44,101 nt of DNA from Ignavibacteriales bacterium (GTDB lineage Bacteria; Bacteroidota; Ignavibacteria; UBA10030). The stretch is from assembly GCA_016186715.1 (NCBI GenBank), contig JACPLA010000079.1, positions 1-44,101 on the forward strand, given 5' to 3'. The notes under the pieces are model-generated. The model had not been told where the DNA came from and did not search any database. It saw only the letters and a program-made list of their open reading frames with translations. Positions 7,229-15,483 of this stretch are shown here, piece by piece; within the stretch, counting starts at the first letter, position 1, and every line of letters begins with the position of its first letter. The translations under genes were made by a program, and so were the position numbers.

Positions 7229-8022
7229 GAAGCCGGCCTGAGCTTGTTCATAAACCTCACCGCTGCGTTTACCGCTTCCTTTTTCGTTTTGGCGCCCGCC
7301 ATCGCGTCGATCATCGCCGATCCGACTACGGCCCCGTCAGCATGGCGCCAGACTTGTCTCACATGGTCGGGATTTGAGATACCAAAACCGACGACGAAAG
7401 GTTTACGCACATTGTTTTTCACGCGCAAAAGGAACGAATCGAGACCCCCGTTGTCGCCAAGCTCGGTCCGTTGTCCCGTGACGCCAGCGACAGAGACGCA
7501 GTAGGAGAAATCCGTTGAATAATTGTCGATCATTCTGATTCGCTCTTCATTCGTCGTCGGCGCGATGAGAAAAATGTTGCTCACAGATGCTTGCTTCGCC
7601 GCTCCCACGAGCTCCGACGCCTCTTCCGGCGGAAGATCCGGGACAATCAAGCCGTCGACACCTGCCTGACTGGCGTGCTGTATGAACCTTTCAACCCCAT
7701 ACCGGAGAATCGGATTCATGTAACCCATGAGAATCACGGGAAGATCCTGTTCCGATCGAAATTCTCTTATCGCCCGAAGAATGATCGTCAATGAAACTCC
7801 GTTTTCGAGGGCTACCTGGGAGGAATATTGAATTGTTTTCCCGTCGGCCAGTGGATCCGAAAAGGGAATTCCCACCTCAATCAGGTCCACTCCCGCCTCT
7901 GCAAGACCGTTGAGCAATGGAAGCGTCACACCCGGGCGAGGAAACTCCGGCGTGAGGTACGGGATCAGTGCTTTCTTACCCGACTCTCTCAACCGGCTGA
8001 ACTTCAAAGCAATCCGATTCAT
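7225..8022 (-). CDS. trpA: Tryptophan synthase alpha chain
   Basis: TrpA cleaves indole-3-glycerol phosphate to indole and glyceraldehyde 3-phosphate; the indole goes to TrpB. The 265-aa TIM barrel shows catalytic Glu49 in LIEVGIPFSDP and Asp60 in LADGKTIQ, then VDGLIVPDLPPEEASEL, TTNEERI, SVAGVTGQR and FVVGFGISNPDHV. No other trp gene is in the window; trpA lies between tsaD and mltG. AAGGG precedes the ATG. The stop overlaps the mltG start, suggesting that an aroQ-like gene once followed trpA, as in other trp/aro clusters. Confidence 0.97.
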   Translation of the reverse strand: MNRIALKFSRLRESGKKALIPYLTPEFPRPGVTLPLLNGLAEAGVDLIEVGIPFSDPLADGKTIQYSSQVALENGVSLTIILRAIREFRSEQDLPVILMGYMNPILRYGVERFIQHASQAGVDGLIVPDLPPEEASELVGAAKQASVSNIFLIAPTTNEERIRMIDNYSTDFSYCVSVAGVTGQRTELGDNGGLDSFLLRVKNNVRKPFVVGFGISNPDHVRQVWRHADGAVVGSAMIDAMAGAKTKKEAVNAAVRFMNKLRPAS

Positions 8023-8163
8023 ATCCCTTGTTCAGTCATATCGTTCAAAATGAGGAGTCTCAGGGGTTCCTCGCAAGAGAAATCGCTTCGCACAGGCACG
8101 ATTGGGCGCGGAATCGGCGATTTCAAAGTGGAGATCTGTTCAAGGTATTCATGGATCGAGACG

Positions 8164-9186
8164 CTATCCGGTTTGCGCAATCTCAAGGTTGGGTTCGGCG
8201 GCAAGTTCCGGACTGGAAAATATCCCTTCTCGTGCCTTGAGGTACCCCATCATCGCCACCATAGCCCCGTTGTCGGTGCAGAACTCGAATGCCGGCACAC
8301 AGAGCACAAGGCCCGCTCGACCAGCCTCTTCTGAGAGCCGCCGTCTCAATTCCGAGTTTGCCGCCACCCCTCCGGCGACCGCGATGTCCATTACACCGAA
8401 CTTCCGGGCAGCCAGGAACACCTTTTGAATCAACACATCAACCACCGCCGACTGAAAACTTGCACAGAGGTTGGCGAGAAGCCGTTTGTCGTTCCGAAGG
8501 GTGTCCGTCGTGATTCGTTCACGTCGGAGGTAATAGAGCATGGAGGTCTTGAGTCCGCTGAAACTGAATTCAAACGGGTGATCTTCCAAATAAGGGCGGG
8601 GAAAGGCCACAAAGGCGGGATCCCCCTCCCCGGCAAGGCGGTCAATAGCAGGTCCTCCGGGATACCCGATCCCGAGCATTTTGGCCACTTTGTCGAAAGC
8701 TTCCCCGGCGGCATCGTCTCTCGTTTCACCGAGGAGTGTGATATCCAGAGCGGATCTTACGAGGCAGAGCTGAGTATGGCCGCCCGACACCGTGAGGTTC
8801 ACGAATGGGAAACTCGGCTTGGGGTCTTCGATCAGATTTGAGACGACGTGGGCTTCCATGTGATTGACCCCGACAAAGGGGATTCCGCGCCCCATCGCGA
8901 ACGCTTTGCCAAAGCTGAGCCCTACCAGGATTGAGCCGATAAGTCCTGGTCCGTAAACAGATGCGACAACATCAATCGCATCCTTTCCCACGTTGGCGTT
9001 GCGAAGAGCCTCCTCGACAACGGGAATAATCAGTCGCTGATGCGCCCGGGAGGCCAATTCAGGGACAACGCCACCGTATTCCGAATGGAACAATTGGGTC
9101 GTTGTCACATTCGAAAGAATCGTTCCATCCCTCAGCACGGCGGCAGAAGTTTCGTCGCATGACGTTTCGATTCCAAGCACGGTCAT
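8164..9186 (-). CDS. tsaD: tRNA N6-adenosine threonylcarbamoyltransferase
   Basis: TsaD transfers the threonylcarbamoyl group to A37 of ANN-decoding tRNAs (t6A), working with TsaB/TsaE. The 340-aa product begins MTVLGIETSCDETSAAVL, and has metal-binding His109 and His113 in NHMEAH, VSGGHTQL, GEAFDKVAKMLGIGYPGGP and FSFSGLKTSML, with a late FCTDNGAMVA. The open frame extends to 9384, but homology fixes the start at 9186. A promoter at 9195-9223 would start transcription at about 9188, and no Shine-Dalgarno is present, so the mRNA is probably leaderless. It is divergent from rpmB. Confidence 0.97.
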   Translation of the reverse strand: MTVLGIETSCDETSAAVLRDGTILSNVTTTQLFHSEYGGVVPELASRAHQRLIIPVVEEALRNANVGKDAIDVVASVYGPGLIGSILVGLSFGKAFAMGRGIPFVGVNHMEAHVVSNLIEDPKPSFPFVNLTVSGGHTQLCLVRSALDITLLGETRDDAAGEAFDKVAKMLGIGYPGGPAIDRLAGEGDPAFVAFPRPYLEDHPFEFSFSGLKTSMLYYLRRERITTDTLRNDKRLLANLCASFQSAVVDVLIQKVFLAARKFGVMDIAVAGGVAANSELRRRLSEEAGRAGLVLCVPAFEFCTDNGAMVAMMGYLKAREGIFSSPELAAEPNLEIAQTG

Positions 9187-9194
9187 AGGGTGAT

Positions 9195-9223
9195 AGTATA
9201 ACCAAAAAATCAGCCTCTCGCAA
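9195..9223 (-). promoter_or_regulatory. Predicted tsaD promoter giving a leaderless transcript
   Basis: Minus strand TTGCGA (9223-9218), 17 bp, TATACT (9200-9195). Counting about 7 bp from the -10 box puts the start site at about 9188, within 2-3 nt of the ATG at 9186. The bases before the ATG (ATCACCCT) contain no ribosome-binding motif. Confidence 0.6.
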
Positions 9224-9259
9224 CCAACAGCCGCATAACGGTTTGAAGGAAGATTTGTA

Positions 9260-9288
9260 TTGCCTCTTGGAATGATTCTGTGTATATT
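9260..9288 (+). promoter_or_regulatory. Predicted rpmB promoter
   Basis: TTGCCT (9260-9265), 17 bp, TATATT (9283-9288), followed by TG so that the box also reads TATATTTG, the Bacteroidota-type TAnnTTTG. It lies 47 bp upstream of the rpmB start and is divergent from the tsaD promoter. Confidence 0.65.
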
Positions 9289-9334
9289 TGTGCACTTCAA
9301 TATCTTAGCCGGGTTTTCGATTACGGAGTTTTTC

Positions 9335-9526
9335 ATGGCAAGAATGTGTGATATTTGCGGTAAGAAACCGATGGCGGGAAACAATGTGAGTCACGCCCAC
9401 AACCGTACGCCTCGGAGGTTCCTCCCGAATCTTCAGCGCGTGCGCGCAGTCGTGGGGGGTAATGTGCGCCGTCTGACTGTTTGCACGAACTGCATCAAAT
9501 CAGGCAGAGTCCGTAAAGCCGCCTAG
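9335..9526 (+). CDS. rpmB: 50S ribosomal protein bL28
   Basis: Small basic protein of the large ribosomal subunit, 63 aa. It begins [12 protein letters not shown] and ends [18 protein letters not shown], so both C-x2-C pairs of the zinc-binding form are present. [16 protein letters not shown] is the conserved core. The ATG at 9335 is preceded by GGAG; the longer open frame from 9260 is not used. A strong terminator follows at 9555-9583, so this is a single-gene unit. Confidence 0.97.
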   Translation: MARMCDICGKKPMAGNNVSHAHNRTPRRFLPNLQRVRAVVGGNVRRLTVCTNCIKSGRVRKAA

Positions 9527-9554
9527 ATTTTGATATTGTTTGTGGAAGAGAAAG

Positions 9555-9583
9555 AATCCCGCACCCCCCCGCGGGATTTTTTT
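9555..9583 (+). terminator. Rho-independent terminator after rpmB
   Basis: Stem AATCCCGC (9555-9562) pairs with GCGGGATT (9571-9578) around a C-rich loop, followed by a run of T to 9583. Confidence 0.85.
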
Positions 9584-9633
9584 GTTGGATGCAGGGAATG
9601 CCTGAAGCTGACTAGTTCAATCGACAGAAGCGC

Positions 9634-10260
9634 ATGAAGTTCTCCTTCTCACCGCCAAACCAGCTCACGATCCTGCGAATCCTGCTGACGCCGGTATTCC
9701 TCGCCTTCCTTTTTTCGGCCAATCCGGTCCTCCGCCAGCTTTCCCTTCTTATCTTTATCGTCGCTCTCCTCACCGATTGGTACGACGGGTGGGTCGCTCG
9801 CCGCTGGGGATATATCACCCGGTGGGGTACGTTCCTCGATCCGCTTGCCGACAAGATTGTTACTTCCGCTGCACTGCTCGCATTCGTCTATCTTGACATC
9901 GCTCCTGCCTGGCCGATCTGGATCATCGTTGTTCGGGATATTGCCGTCACGCTGCTCCGGTCATATTCAGAATTCAAAGGGAAACGTTTCGATACATCGA
10001 AATTCGCTAAAACAAAAACCTTTCTTCAGTTCGTCGTGATTTATTACGTTCTCCTCCTCCACATCGCCAATGAAACCGACTTCTTCCATTCCCGGTTCGG
10101 TGCGACCATCGACGTGTTGCTTGATCATACCCTGATCTACGTCCTGACTGTTTTGATTGCCGTCATCACAGTCTGGACCGGTATTTCCTATCTCATCGAT
10201 AACCGGAAAACAATCCGTGAGCTCACGACATTCTCAAGCCGGGTCACCGAGTCCCGCTGA
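9634..10260 (+). CDS. pgsA: CDP-diacylglycerol-glycerol-3-phosphate 3-phosphatidyltransferase
   Basis: Makes phosphatidylglycerophosphate from CDP-diacylglycerol and glycerol 3-phosphate, the committed step to phosphatidylglycerol. The 208-aa integral membrane protein has a perfect CDP-alcohol phosphotransferase signature DG-x2-AR-x8-G-x3-D-x3-D within DGWVARRWGYITRWGTFLDP then LADK (about residues 51-73). Six or so hydrophobic helices are visible. The next gene, pgpA, acts on its product and its start overlaps the pgsA end, so the two are coupled. A PssA-like enzyme is less likely given the LTILRILLTPVFL start and the neighbour. Confidence 0.95.
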   Translation: MKFSFSPPNQLTILRILLTPVFLAFLFSANPVLRQLSLLIFIVALLTDWYDGWVARRWGYITRWGTFLDPLADKIVTSAALLAFVYLDIAPAWPIWIIVVRDIAVTLLRSYSEFKGKRFDTSKFAKTKTFLQFVVIYYVLLLHIANETDFFHSRFGATIDVLLDHTLIYVLTVLIAVITVWTGISYLIDNRKTIRELTTFSSRVTESR

Positions 10261-10756
10261 CTCTTCGTCTCCCCTTCAGCCTGAGCGTCAGATTTCATGG
10301 ACCGTCAAGATATTTGCCTCGGGGCTGTTCACCGGATATTCGCCCATCGCCTCGGGCACAGTTGCAAGCGCTCTTGCAACGGCTATCTACTTCATCCCCG
10401 GCTTTGAACACCCCTTTTCCATCATCCCGGCTTCGTTTCTGACATTCATCCTCGGTGCAAAGGCCGCGGGAATCATGGAGGAACGGTTTGGCCACGATCC
10501 TGCGGAAGTCACAATAGATGAAGTCCTTGGAATGTGGATCTCCTTGATGTTCTTGCCGAAAAGTGTTGGAATTGCAATTCTCGCGTTTCTTGTGTTTCGG
10601 GCGCTGGATATCGTAAAACCCTGGCCGGCAAGGAAATTCGATTCGATTCCGGGTGGGCTGGGAATCATGTTGGATGACGTCGTTGCCGGTTTCTATACCA
10701 ACCTCCTGATGCATCTTGCAATTCGTCTCGACCTCCCCACACTCTTGCCTTTCTGA
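10217..10756 (+). CDS. pgpA: Phosphatidylglycerophosphatase A
   Basis: Removes the phosphate from phosphatidylglycerophosphate to give phosphatidylglycerol. Conserved PgpA blocks are SGLFTGYSPIASGTVASAL, a metal-site DEVLGMWISL, then DIVKPWPARKFDSIPGGLGI and MLDDVVAGFYTNL. The start is uncertain: the frame has a TTG at 10157 and a GTG at 10217, and nothing closer to the conserved region. I take the GTG, giving 179 aa with a polar Ser/Pro-rich leader of about 28 residues. It overlaps pgsA by 44 bp in another frame. Confidence 0.9.
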   Translation: MSSRHSQAGSPSPADSSSPLQPERQISWTVKIFASGLFTGYSPIASGTVASALATAIYFIPGFEHPFSIIPASFLTFILGAKAAGIMEERFGHDPAEVTIDEVLGMWISLMFLPKSVGIAILAFLVFRALDIVKPWPARKFDSIPGGLGIMLDDVVAGFYTNLLMHLAIRLDLPTLLPF

Positions 10757-10779
10757 GGGGCGATTTTCATCTTGTTTTC

Positions 10780-12030
10780 ATGAACGCTGAAATTATTTCA
10801 ATTGGCGACGAGCTGCTGATCGGTCAGGTGATCAACACCAATCAGGCCTTCATTGCCGAAAAGCTCAATTCCGTCGGAATTCCCGTTTTCAGGATGACAA
10901 CCGTCGGGGACGACAAGCAACAAATCCTGACCCTCCTGAAGCGATCATGGAACGAGGCAGAGGTCGTCACCGTGACGGGTGGACTCGGCCCGACTCACGA
11001 TGATGTCACGAGAAGTGCGATTTGCGATTTCTTTGAAACGGATCTTGTCAGAAATGACGAGGCCTTGCAGAACATCGAGCGGATTTTTTCCGCGCGGGGA
11101 CTTGCTGTGTCGAAAATCAATGAAGATCAAGCCTTAGTCCCCAGGGGGTGTTCCGTCATTCAGAACAGACATGGGACGGCTCCAGGTTACTTTTTTAATC
11201 GGGATGGGAAATATATGATCGTTATGCCGGGGGTGCCATACGAGATGACCGCGATGATGGAGAGTTTCGTTGTTCCGCATTTCACCAAACACATTACCGG
11301 TCTTATCATCCGGCACAAAACTCTGAAAACGACGGGAATTCCTGAATCACACCTTGCCGAGAAAATTGGCGATGCATCGGCGTTTGTTCTCCCGGGATCC
11401 GGTGCGACGTTGGCTTATTTACCAAGTCCGCTGGGGGTTCGGCTTAGAATATCAGTCCGGTCTGCTTCCATGGAAGAGGCGGGACGCAGAATTCAGGAAA
11501 TCGAATCAAAAATAAGGGAACTGGCCGGCAAATATGTCTACGGTGAGGATCAGGAAGAACTGGAAGAGGCTCTTGGAAGGCTCCTCACTCAACGAAGGCT
11601 TACGATTGCGGTGGCCGAATCATGTACGGGGGGGTTGATCGCCGATCGTCTTACAAATGTTCCAGGAAGCTCGGCATATTTCGAGCGGGGCGTCATATCG
11701 TACAGCAATGCTTCAAAGAAAGACGAGCTCGGCGTATCAGAAAACGATCTTAAGGCGCATGGTGCGGTCAGTCGAGAAGTTGCAGAGCGCATGGCGGAGG
11801 GGATTCGCAAAAAATCCGGAGCTGACCTTGGCCTTTCCACAACCGGAATTGCAGGGCCGAGTGGGGGGACGCCGGAAAAACCTGTTGGTCTGATCTGGAT
11901 TGGATATTCAGACGAAGAACACACCATTGCGATGAAATTTCACTTCGGAACAGATAGAAGGCGCTTTAAAGAGCGCGCGTCACAGGCTGCGCTCGAGCTT
12001 GTCAGGAGAAAGCTCCTTAAGATCGGATAG
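10780..12030 (+). CDS. cinA: CinA family nicotinamide-nucleotide amidase / competence-damage protein
   Basis: Two-domain CinA of 416 aa. The N-terminal MoaB/MogA-like domain (COG1058) begins AEIISIGDELLIGQVINTNQ and contains TVTGGLGPTHDDVTR. The C-terminal PncC-type domain (COG1546) has AVAESCTGGLIADRLTNVPG, with the serine of the amidase active site, and STTGIAGPSGGTPEKPVGLI. The family recycles NMN to nicotinate mononucleotide, and the N-domain of some members is an ADP-ribose pyrophosphatase. It sits just upstream of thpR and recA, a common cinA-(ligT)-recA order. No clear ribosome site precedes the ATG. Confidence 0.96.
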   Translation: MNAEIISIGDELLIGQVINTNQAFIAEKLNSVGIPVFRMTTVGDDKQQILTLLKRSWNEAEVVTVTGGLGPTHDDVTRSAICDFFETDLVRNDEALQNIERIFSARGLAVSKINEDQALVPRGCSVIQNRHGTAPGYFFNRDGKYMIVMPGVPYEMTAMMESFVVPHFTKHITGLIIRHKTLKTTGIPESHLAEKIGDASAFVLPGSGATLAYLPSPLGVRLRISVRSASMEEAGRRIQEIESKIRELAGKYVYGEDQEELEEALGRLLTQRRLTIAVAESCTGGLIADRLTNVPGSSAYFERGVISYSNASKKDELGVSENDLKAHGAVSREVAERMAEGIRKKSGADLGLSTTGIAGPSGGTPEKPVGLIWIGYSDEEHTIAMKFHFGTDRRRFKERASQAALELVRRKLLKIG

Positions 12031-12038
12031 GTTCAACG

Positions 12039-12602
12039 ATGCCGGCGCTTCGAAGTTTCATTGCCCTCCCCGTTCCTGCAGACCTCAAATCCGAAATCGC
12101 TGCACTTATTGCAGATCTTCAAAGCATTCCTTCAGATGTAAAATGGGAAGACCCCGAAAAGCTTCACCTCACGCTTCGTTTTCTGGGAAACGTAGATTTG
12201 TCGTTTGTGGAAGAGCTCTCGCAGTCGCTCCGCGGCCAACTCAGTTACCATTTTCCGTTTGAGATTACATACGAGGGCCTTGGAGCATTTCCGACATGGG
12301 CGCGGCCTCGAGTTATTTGGATCGGTGTGAGAGCCGACGAATCGTTGAGCGCGCTTCAAAGGACCGTCGAGGAAGTTGTCATCGGGCTCGGCCGGGAAAA
12401 AGAGGATCGTGAGTTCCATGCTCACCTCACGATCGGCCGTGTGAAAGGATTTCGTCATCTGGATCGCTTGACAGCAAAGGCAAAATCTGTTACCTTTGAG
12501 CCGGTCTCGACTCTTTGTAACAATGTCCTCATCGTAAAGAGCGAGTTACATCCAGCCGGATCCAGGTACACCGTTATTCACTCCATCCCTTTGAATTTGT
12601 AA
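12039..12602 (+). CDS. thpR: RNA 2',3'-cyclic phosphodiesterase
   Basis: 2H phosphoesterase of 187 aa that opens 2',3'-cyclic phosphates. Both HxTx motifs are present: HLTL near residue 43 ([12 protein letters not shown]) and HLTI in [12 protein letters not shown] near 129. The N-terminus [17 protein letters not shown] is typical of LigT/ThpR proteins. It lies 8 bp after cinA and 11 bp before recA, so the three are probably one transcript. The window also holds RtcB and archease, which act on the same kind of RNA end, but on another strand far away. Confidence 0.94.
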   Translation: MPALRSFIALPVPADLKSEIAALIADLQSIPSDVKWEDPEKLHLTLRFLGNVDLSFVEELSQSLRGQLSYHFPFEITYEGLGAFPTWARPRVIWIGVRADESLSALQRTVEEVVIGLGREKEDREFHAHLTIGRVKGFRHLDRLTAKAKSVTFEPVSTLCNNVLIVKSELHPAGSRYTVIHSIPLNL

Positions 12603-12613
12603 CCGGAGTTTTC

Positions 12614-13696
12614 ATGGCAGAAACCAATTCCAGAGAAGCCCGCATGCAGGCGCTGAAGATCGCGATCGACCAGATCGAAAAGCAACACGGCAAGGGCGCA
12701 ATCATGAAGCTCAGCGAGGGGCCTATTGCCAAGGTCGACGTGATTTCCACGGGATCGATCTCGCTGGATGCCGCATTGGGAATTGGCGGAGTACCCCGTG
12801 GTCGCGTCATTGAAGTGTTCGGCCCGGAATCTTCCGGGAAGACAACTCTCTGTTTGCATGTTATTGCCGAAGCGCAGAAAACCGGCGGTGTCGCCGCCTT
12901 CGTGGATGCCGAACATGCCCTTGATACTGCTTATGCGAAAAAGCTCGGCGTCGATGTGAACAATCTGTTGCTGTCGCAACCCGAATTCGGAGAGCAGGCG
13001 CTCGAAATCGTCGAGACTCTTGTGAGGAGCGGGGCGCTGGATGTCATCGTCGTGGACTCCGTGGCTGCCCTCACGCCGCGTGCGGAAATCGAGGGTGAAA
13101 TGGGGGATCCTTCCATGGGAGTGCAGGCGCGCCTCATGTCGCAGGCATTGCGGAAACTCACCGCCGCCATCAGCAAATCCAAGACGAGTGTGATTTTCAC
13201 GAATCAGCTGCGACAAAAGATCGGCATCATGTTCGGCAATCCGGAAACCACCACCGGGGGGAACGCACTGAAATTTTATGCATCGGTGCGACTGGACGTT
13301 CGGCGGATTGAGGCCATCAAGGACGGCCAAAGCGTGGTTGGAAACCGCACGCGAGTCAAAGTCGTAAAGAACAAGGTCGCTCCCCCCTTCAAAGAGGCGA
13401 TTTTTGACATCCTGTATAATGAGGGGATTTCAAGACTCGGCGACCTGATCGATGCGGCGGTAGATCAGGGAATTCTGGAAAAAAGCGGATCGTGGTTTTC
13501 TTACAAAGGCGACCGTCTCGGTCAGGGACGAGAGGCGGTGAAATCGTTCCTCCAAACGAATCCGAATGTTTCGAAAGAAATCGATACCTCGCTTCGAAAG
13601 AAGATAGGCTTGTTATCAGACGACCCTGCTGCCCCTCCCGCAGCAAAAGCTGAAGCACCTGCTCCCGCCTCATCCAAGCGAGCAGCAAAATCTTAG
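12614..13696 (+). CDS. recA: Recombinase A
   Basis: Strand-exchange ATPase for recombination and SOS induction. The 360-aa protein has Walker A GPESSGKT at 70-77, [29 protein letters not shown], the L2-loop region [20 protein letters not shown] and [20 protein letters not shown]. The C-terminal tail is Ala/Pro-rich and carries DDPAAPPAA, in place of the usual strongly acidic tail. GGAG precedes the ATG. recX follows after 10 bp. I see no obvious LexA box upstream, consistent with transcription from within the cinA-thpR run. Confidence 0.99.
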   Translation: MAETNSREARMQALKIAIDQIEKQHGKGAIMKLSEGPIAKVDVISTGSISLDAALGIGGVPRGRVIEVFGPESSGKTTLCLHVIAEAQKTGGVAAFVDAEHALDTAYAKKLGVDVNNLLLSQPEFGEQALEIVETLVRSGALDVIVVDSVAALTPRAEIEGEMGDPSMGVQARLMSQALRKLTAAISKSKTSVIFTNQLRQKIGIMFGNPETTTGGNALKFYASVRLDVRRIEAIKDGQSVVGNRTRVKVVKNKVAPPFKEAIFDILYNEGISRLGDLIDAAVDQGILEKSGSWFSYKGDRLGQGREAVKSFLQTNPNVSKEIDTSLRKKIGLLSDDPAAPPAAKAEAPAPASSKRAAKS

Positions 13697-13706
13697 CACT
13701 TTTCCC

Positions 13707-14342
13707 TTGTACATAACCAAGATTCTCCGCAAGAAGGCGCGACAGCCGGTCTACGCCGTCTACGTTGACGGCTCGCTGGCGTTTGAACTGAGCGACGAAG
13801 TGCTGCTCAAGTTCGGACTGAAGACCGGAGACAAGATCGATGAGCAGGCGGTCGAACGCATCTCTACCTCCGAAGCGTTCCACAGGGCTCAAACCTTCGC
13901 CATCAACTATATCTCCTACCGCCCCCGGAGTTCCAAGGAGGTCCTCGATCATCTGCGCAAGAAAGGGTTTTCTCCCGACTTCGGAAGGAAGATCGTCCAG
14001 CACCTCCAGAAACAGGGGCTCGTCAACGACGTGGAATTTTCCCGGATGTTCGTGCGCGACAGATTGAAAAAGAAACAGGTCGGCAAAGCCTGGATCCGCA
14101 GGGCTTTGTACGAAAAAGGAGTATCAAGCCACATCGTCGAGAAGACCTTCAAAGAATATGTTTCCGACGACGACCAGGAGCTTGCGGCCCATCAGCTTGC
14201 GGAGAAACGACTGAGGCTTGCCGGGGGCTCGTTCGAAAAGCTGGACGAGAACAGAAAGCGGAAGCGACTCTTCAACTACCTTCTCCGGCGGGGCTTCTCC
14301 TCCGAAGTTGCCCTGAAAACGGTAAGAACTGTTCTCTCATAG
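13707..14342 (+). CDS. recX: Regulatory protein RecX
   Basis: RecX binds and restrains RecA filaments. The 211-aa product has three repeats of the RecX helical module: FAINYISYRPRSSKEVLDHL, FSRMFVRDRLKKKQVGKAWI and KRKRLFNYLLRRGFSSEVAL, with GLVNDVEFSR between. The start is a TTG (13707) placed 10 bp after the recA stop, with no ATG nearby and no strong ribosome site. This weak start could keep RecX low relative to RecA. Confidence 0.93.
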   Translation: MYITKILRKKARQPVYAVYVDGSLAFELSDEVLLKFGLKTGDKIDEQAVERISTSEAFHRAQTFAINYISYRPRSSKEVLDHLRKKGFSPDFGRKIVQHLQKQGLVNDVEFSRMFVRDRLKKKQVGKAWIRRALYEKGVSSHIVEKTFKEYVSDDDQELAAHQLAEKRLRLAGGSFEKLDENRKRKRLFNYLLRRGFSSEVALKTVRTVLS

Positions 14343-14344
14343 CC

Positions 14345-15388
14345 GTGCGCACATTTACAGCCAACAGACCCATCCTGAAAGTTTCTTTTTTGCTGGGTCT
14401 CCTCCTCGCCGGTTTCTGGGTCGCCTCGTTCGTTCCTTCCCTGGTCCTTGCCCTCATTCTCTCAACGCTCCTTGCCTTCGTGTTGAGACCCGTCGTGAAG
14501 ATCCTTGAGTTTCGCCTCGGTCTACGCGGGAGCATTGCTATCCTCTGCGTGTTTCTTCTCGGAGGAGGCACGTTTGTCCTCGCTGCCATTGAGCTCTTTC
14601 CCGTACTTGTCGATCGCATCGAGACGCTGTACAATCGATTCAGCAATTTTCCGTTCCAGGCAAAACTGAATGAGGCTGCCCACGATCTCTCACGGCACGT
14701 TCCGATCGCCGACGCCGTCACCGTTTCTGAGCGCGCGAACTCGTTCATCGCAGAGGCGGTCGCGTCTCTGGGTCAAACCGTCGAGAACATCTTCTCTACC
14801 ATCGCCATTCTCGGCATCGTCCCCTTCATCACGTATTTTGTTCTCGCTGAAGGCGATCGGGCTCTGAAGAGGCTTATCGAGCGGGTTCCGAACAAGTACT
14901 TCGAAATGACCCTCAACGTCCTTTACAAGATTCAACGCGATCTCGTTGGATATCTTCGCGGATGGATCCTCGACTCCATCATCATCGGTCTCCTGAGCGT
15001 CGCCGGACTATGGCTTATCGGCATCGATTATCCGGTCGTCATCGGATCTCTCGCCGGCATCGCCAACCTTGTTCCCTATCTCGGTCCGGTTGTGGGGGCG
15101 GTACCGGCATTTCTCGTTTCCGTCACCCAGTTTGGCGATTTCCGAATGCTTCTCCCTATCGTCGTCCTTACCGTCGCCATCCAGACTATCGACAACATCG
15201 TCGTACAACCGCTTTGTTTCGCGAAGGCCGTCGACATGCATCCGCTCACTGTGATCCTCGTTCTTGTTGTGGGAAATGAGCTGATGGGAGTGGTTGGCAT
15301 GCTTCTGGCAATTCCTATCGCAACCATTTTGAAGGTCTCAACCGTCGAAACGTATTGGGGACTGCGAAACTATCAAATCACTGCCTGA
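14345..15388 (+). CDS. AI-2E family transporter (PerM/TqsA-like)
   Basis: Polytopic membrane protein of 347 aa. Hydrophobic helices at about 12-30, 33-50, 60-85, 145-165 and several after 205 fit the UPF0118 / AI-2E exporter family. Family landmarks are PFITYFVLAEGDRALKRLIE, the GYLRGWILDSIIIGLLSVAG region, GSLAGIANLVPYLGPVVGAV and MHPLTVILVLVVGNELMGVV. The start is GTG at 14345, 2 bp after recX. Members export autoinducer-2 or act as ion antiporters; the substrate cannot be read from sequence. Last gene of the recA run. Confidence 0.92.
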   Translation: MRTFTANRPILKVSFLLGLLLAGFWVASFVPSLVLALILSTLLAFVLRPVVKILEFRLGLRGSIAILCVFLLGGGTFVLAAIELFPVLVDRIETLYNRFSNFPFQAKLNEAAHDLSRHVPIADAVTVSERANSFIAEAVASLGQTVENIFSTIAILGIVPFITYFVLAEGDRALKRLIERVPNKYFEMTLNVLYKIQRDLVGYLRGWILDSIIIGLLSVAGLWLIGIDYPVVIGSLAGIANLVPYLGPVVGAVPAFLVSVTQFGDFRMLLPIVVLTVAIQTIDNIVVQPLCFAKAVDMHPLTVILVLVVGNELMGVVGMLLAIPIATILKVSTVETYWGLRNYQITA

Positions 15389-15431
15389 CCCGTAAAAGAG
15401 AACCTCTCCACCTCCTCTTTTCCTTCCGTAC

Positions 15432-15460
15432 AAAAAAAAGAGGCTTGTCATCAAGCCTCT
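15432..15460 (-). terminator. Rho-independent terminator after the desaturase gene
   Basis: Arms AGAGGCTTG (15439-15447) and CAAGCCTCT (15452-15460) with a 4-nt loop. On the minus strand the hairpin is followed by a run of eight T. It therefore ends the minus-strand desaturase transcript. No comparable T-run serves the plus-strand gene. Confidence 0.85.
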
Positions 15461-15483
15461 CCGTCGACACCTCGTTTCACCGG

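Noticed and set aside
8019-8204. 61-codon minus-strand frame between tsaD and trpA, ending on the trpA start
   Set aside because: It starts inside the tsaD C-terminus, resembles no family, and the overlap with trpA may be chance. The 140-bp gap mainly provides the trpA ribosome site.
12578-13330. 250-codon frame antisense to recA
   Set aside because: Shadow of a universally conserved gene.
13694-13710. Possible SOS/LexA control near recA-recX
   Set aside because: No convincing LexA-type palindrome was found upstream of recA or at the junction.
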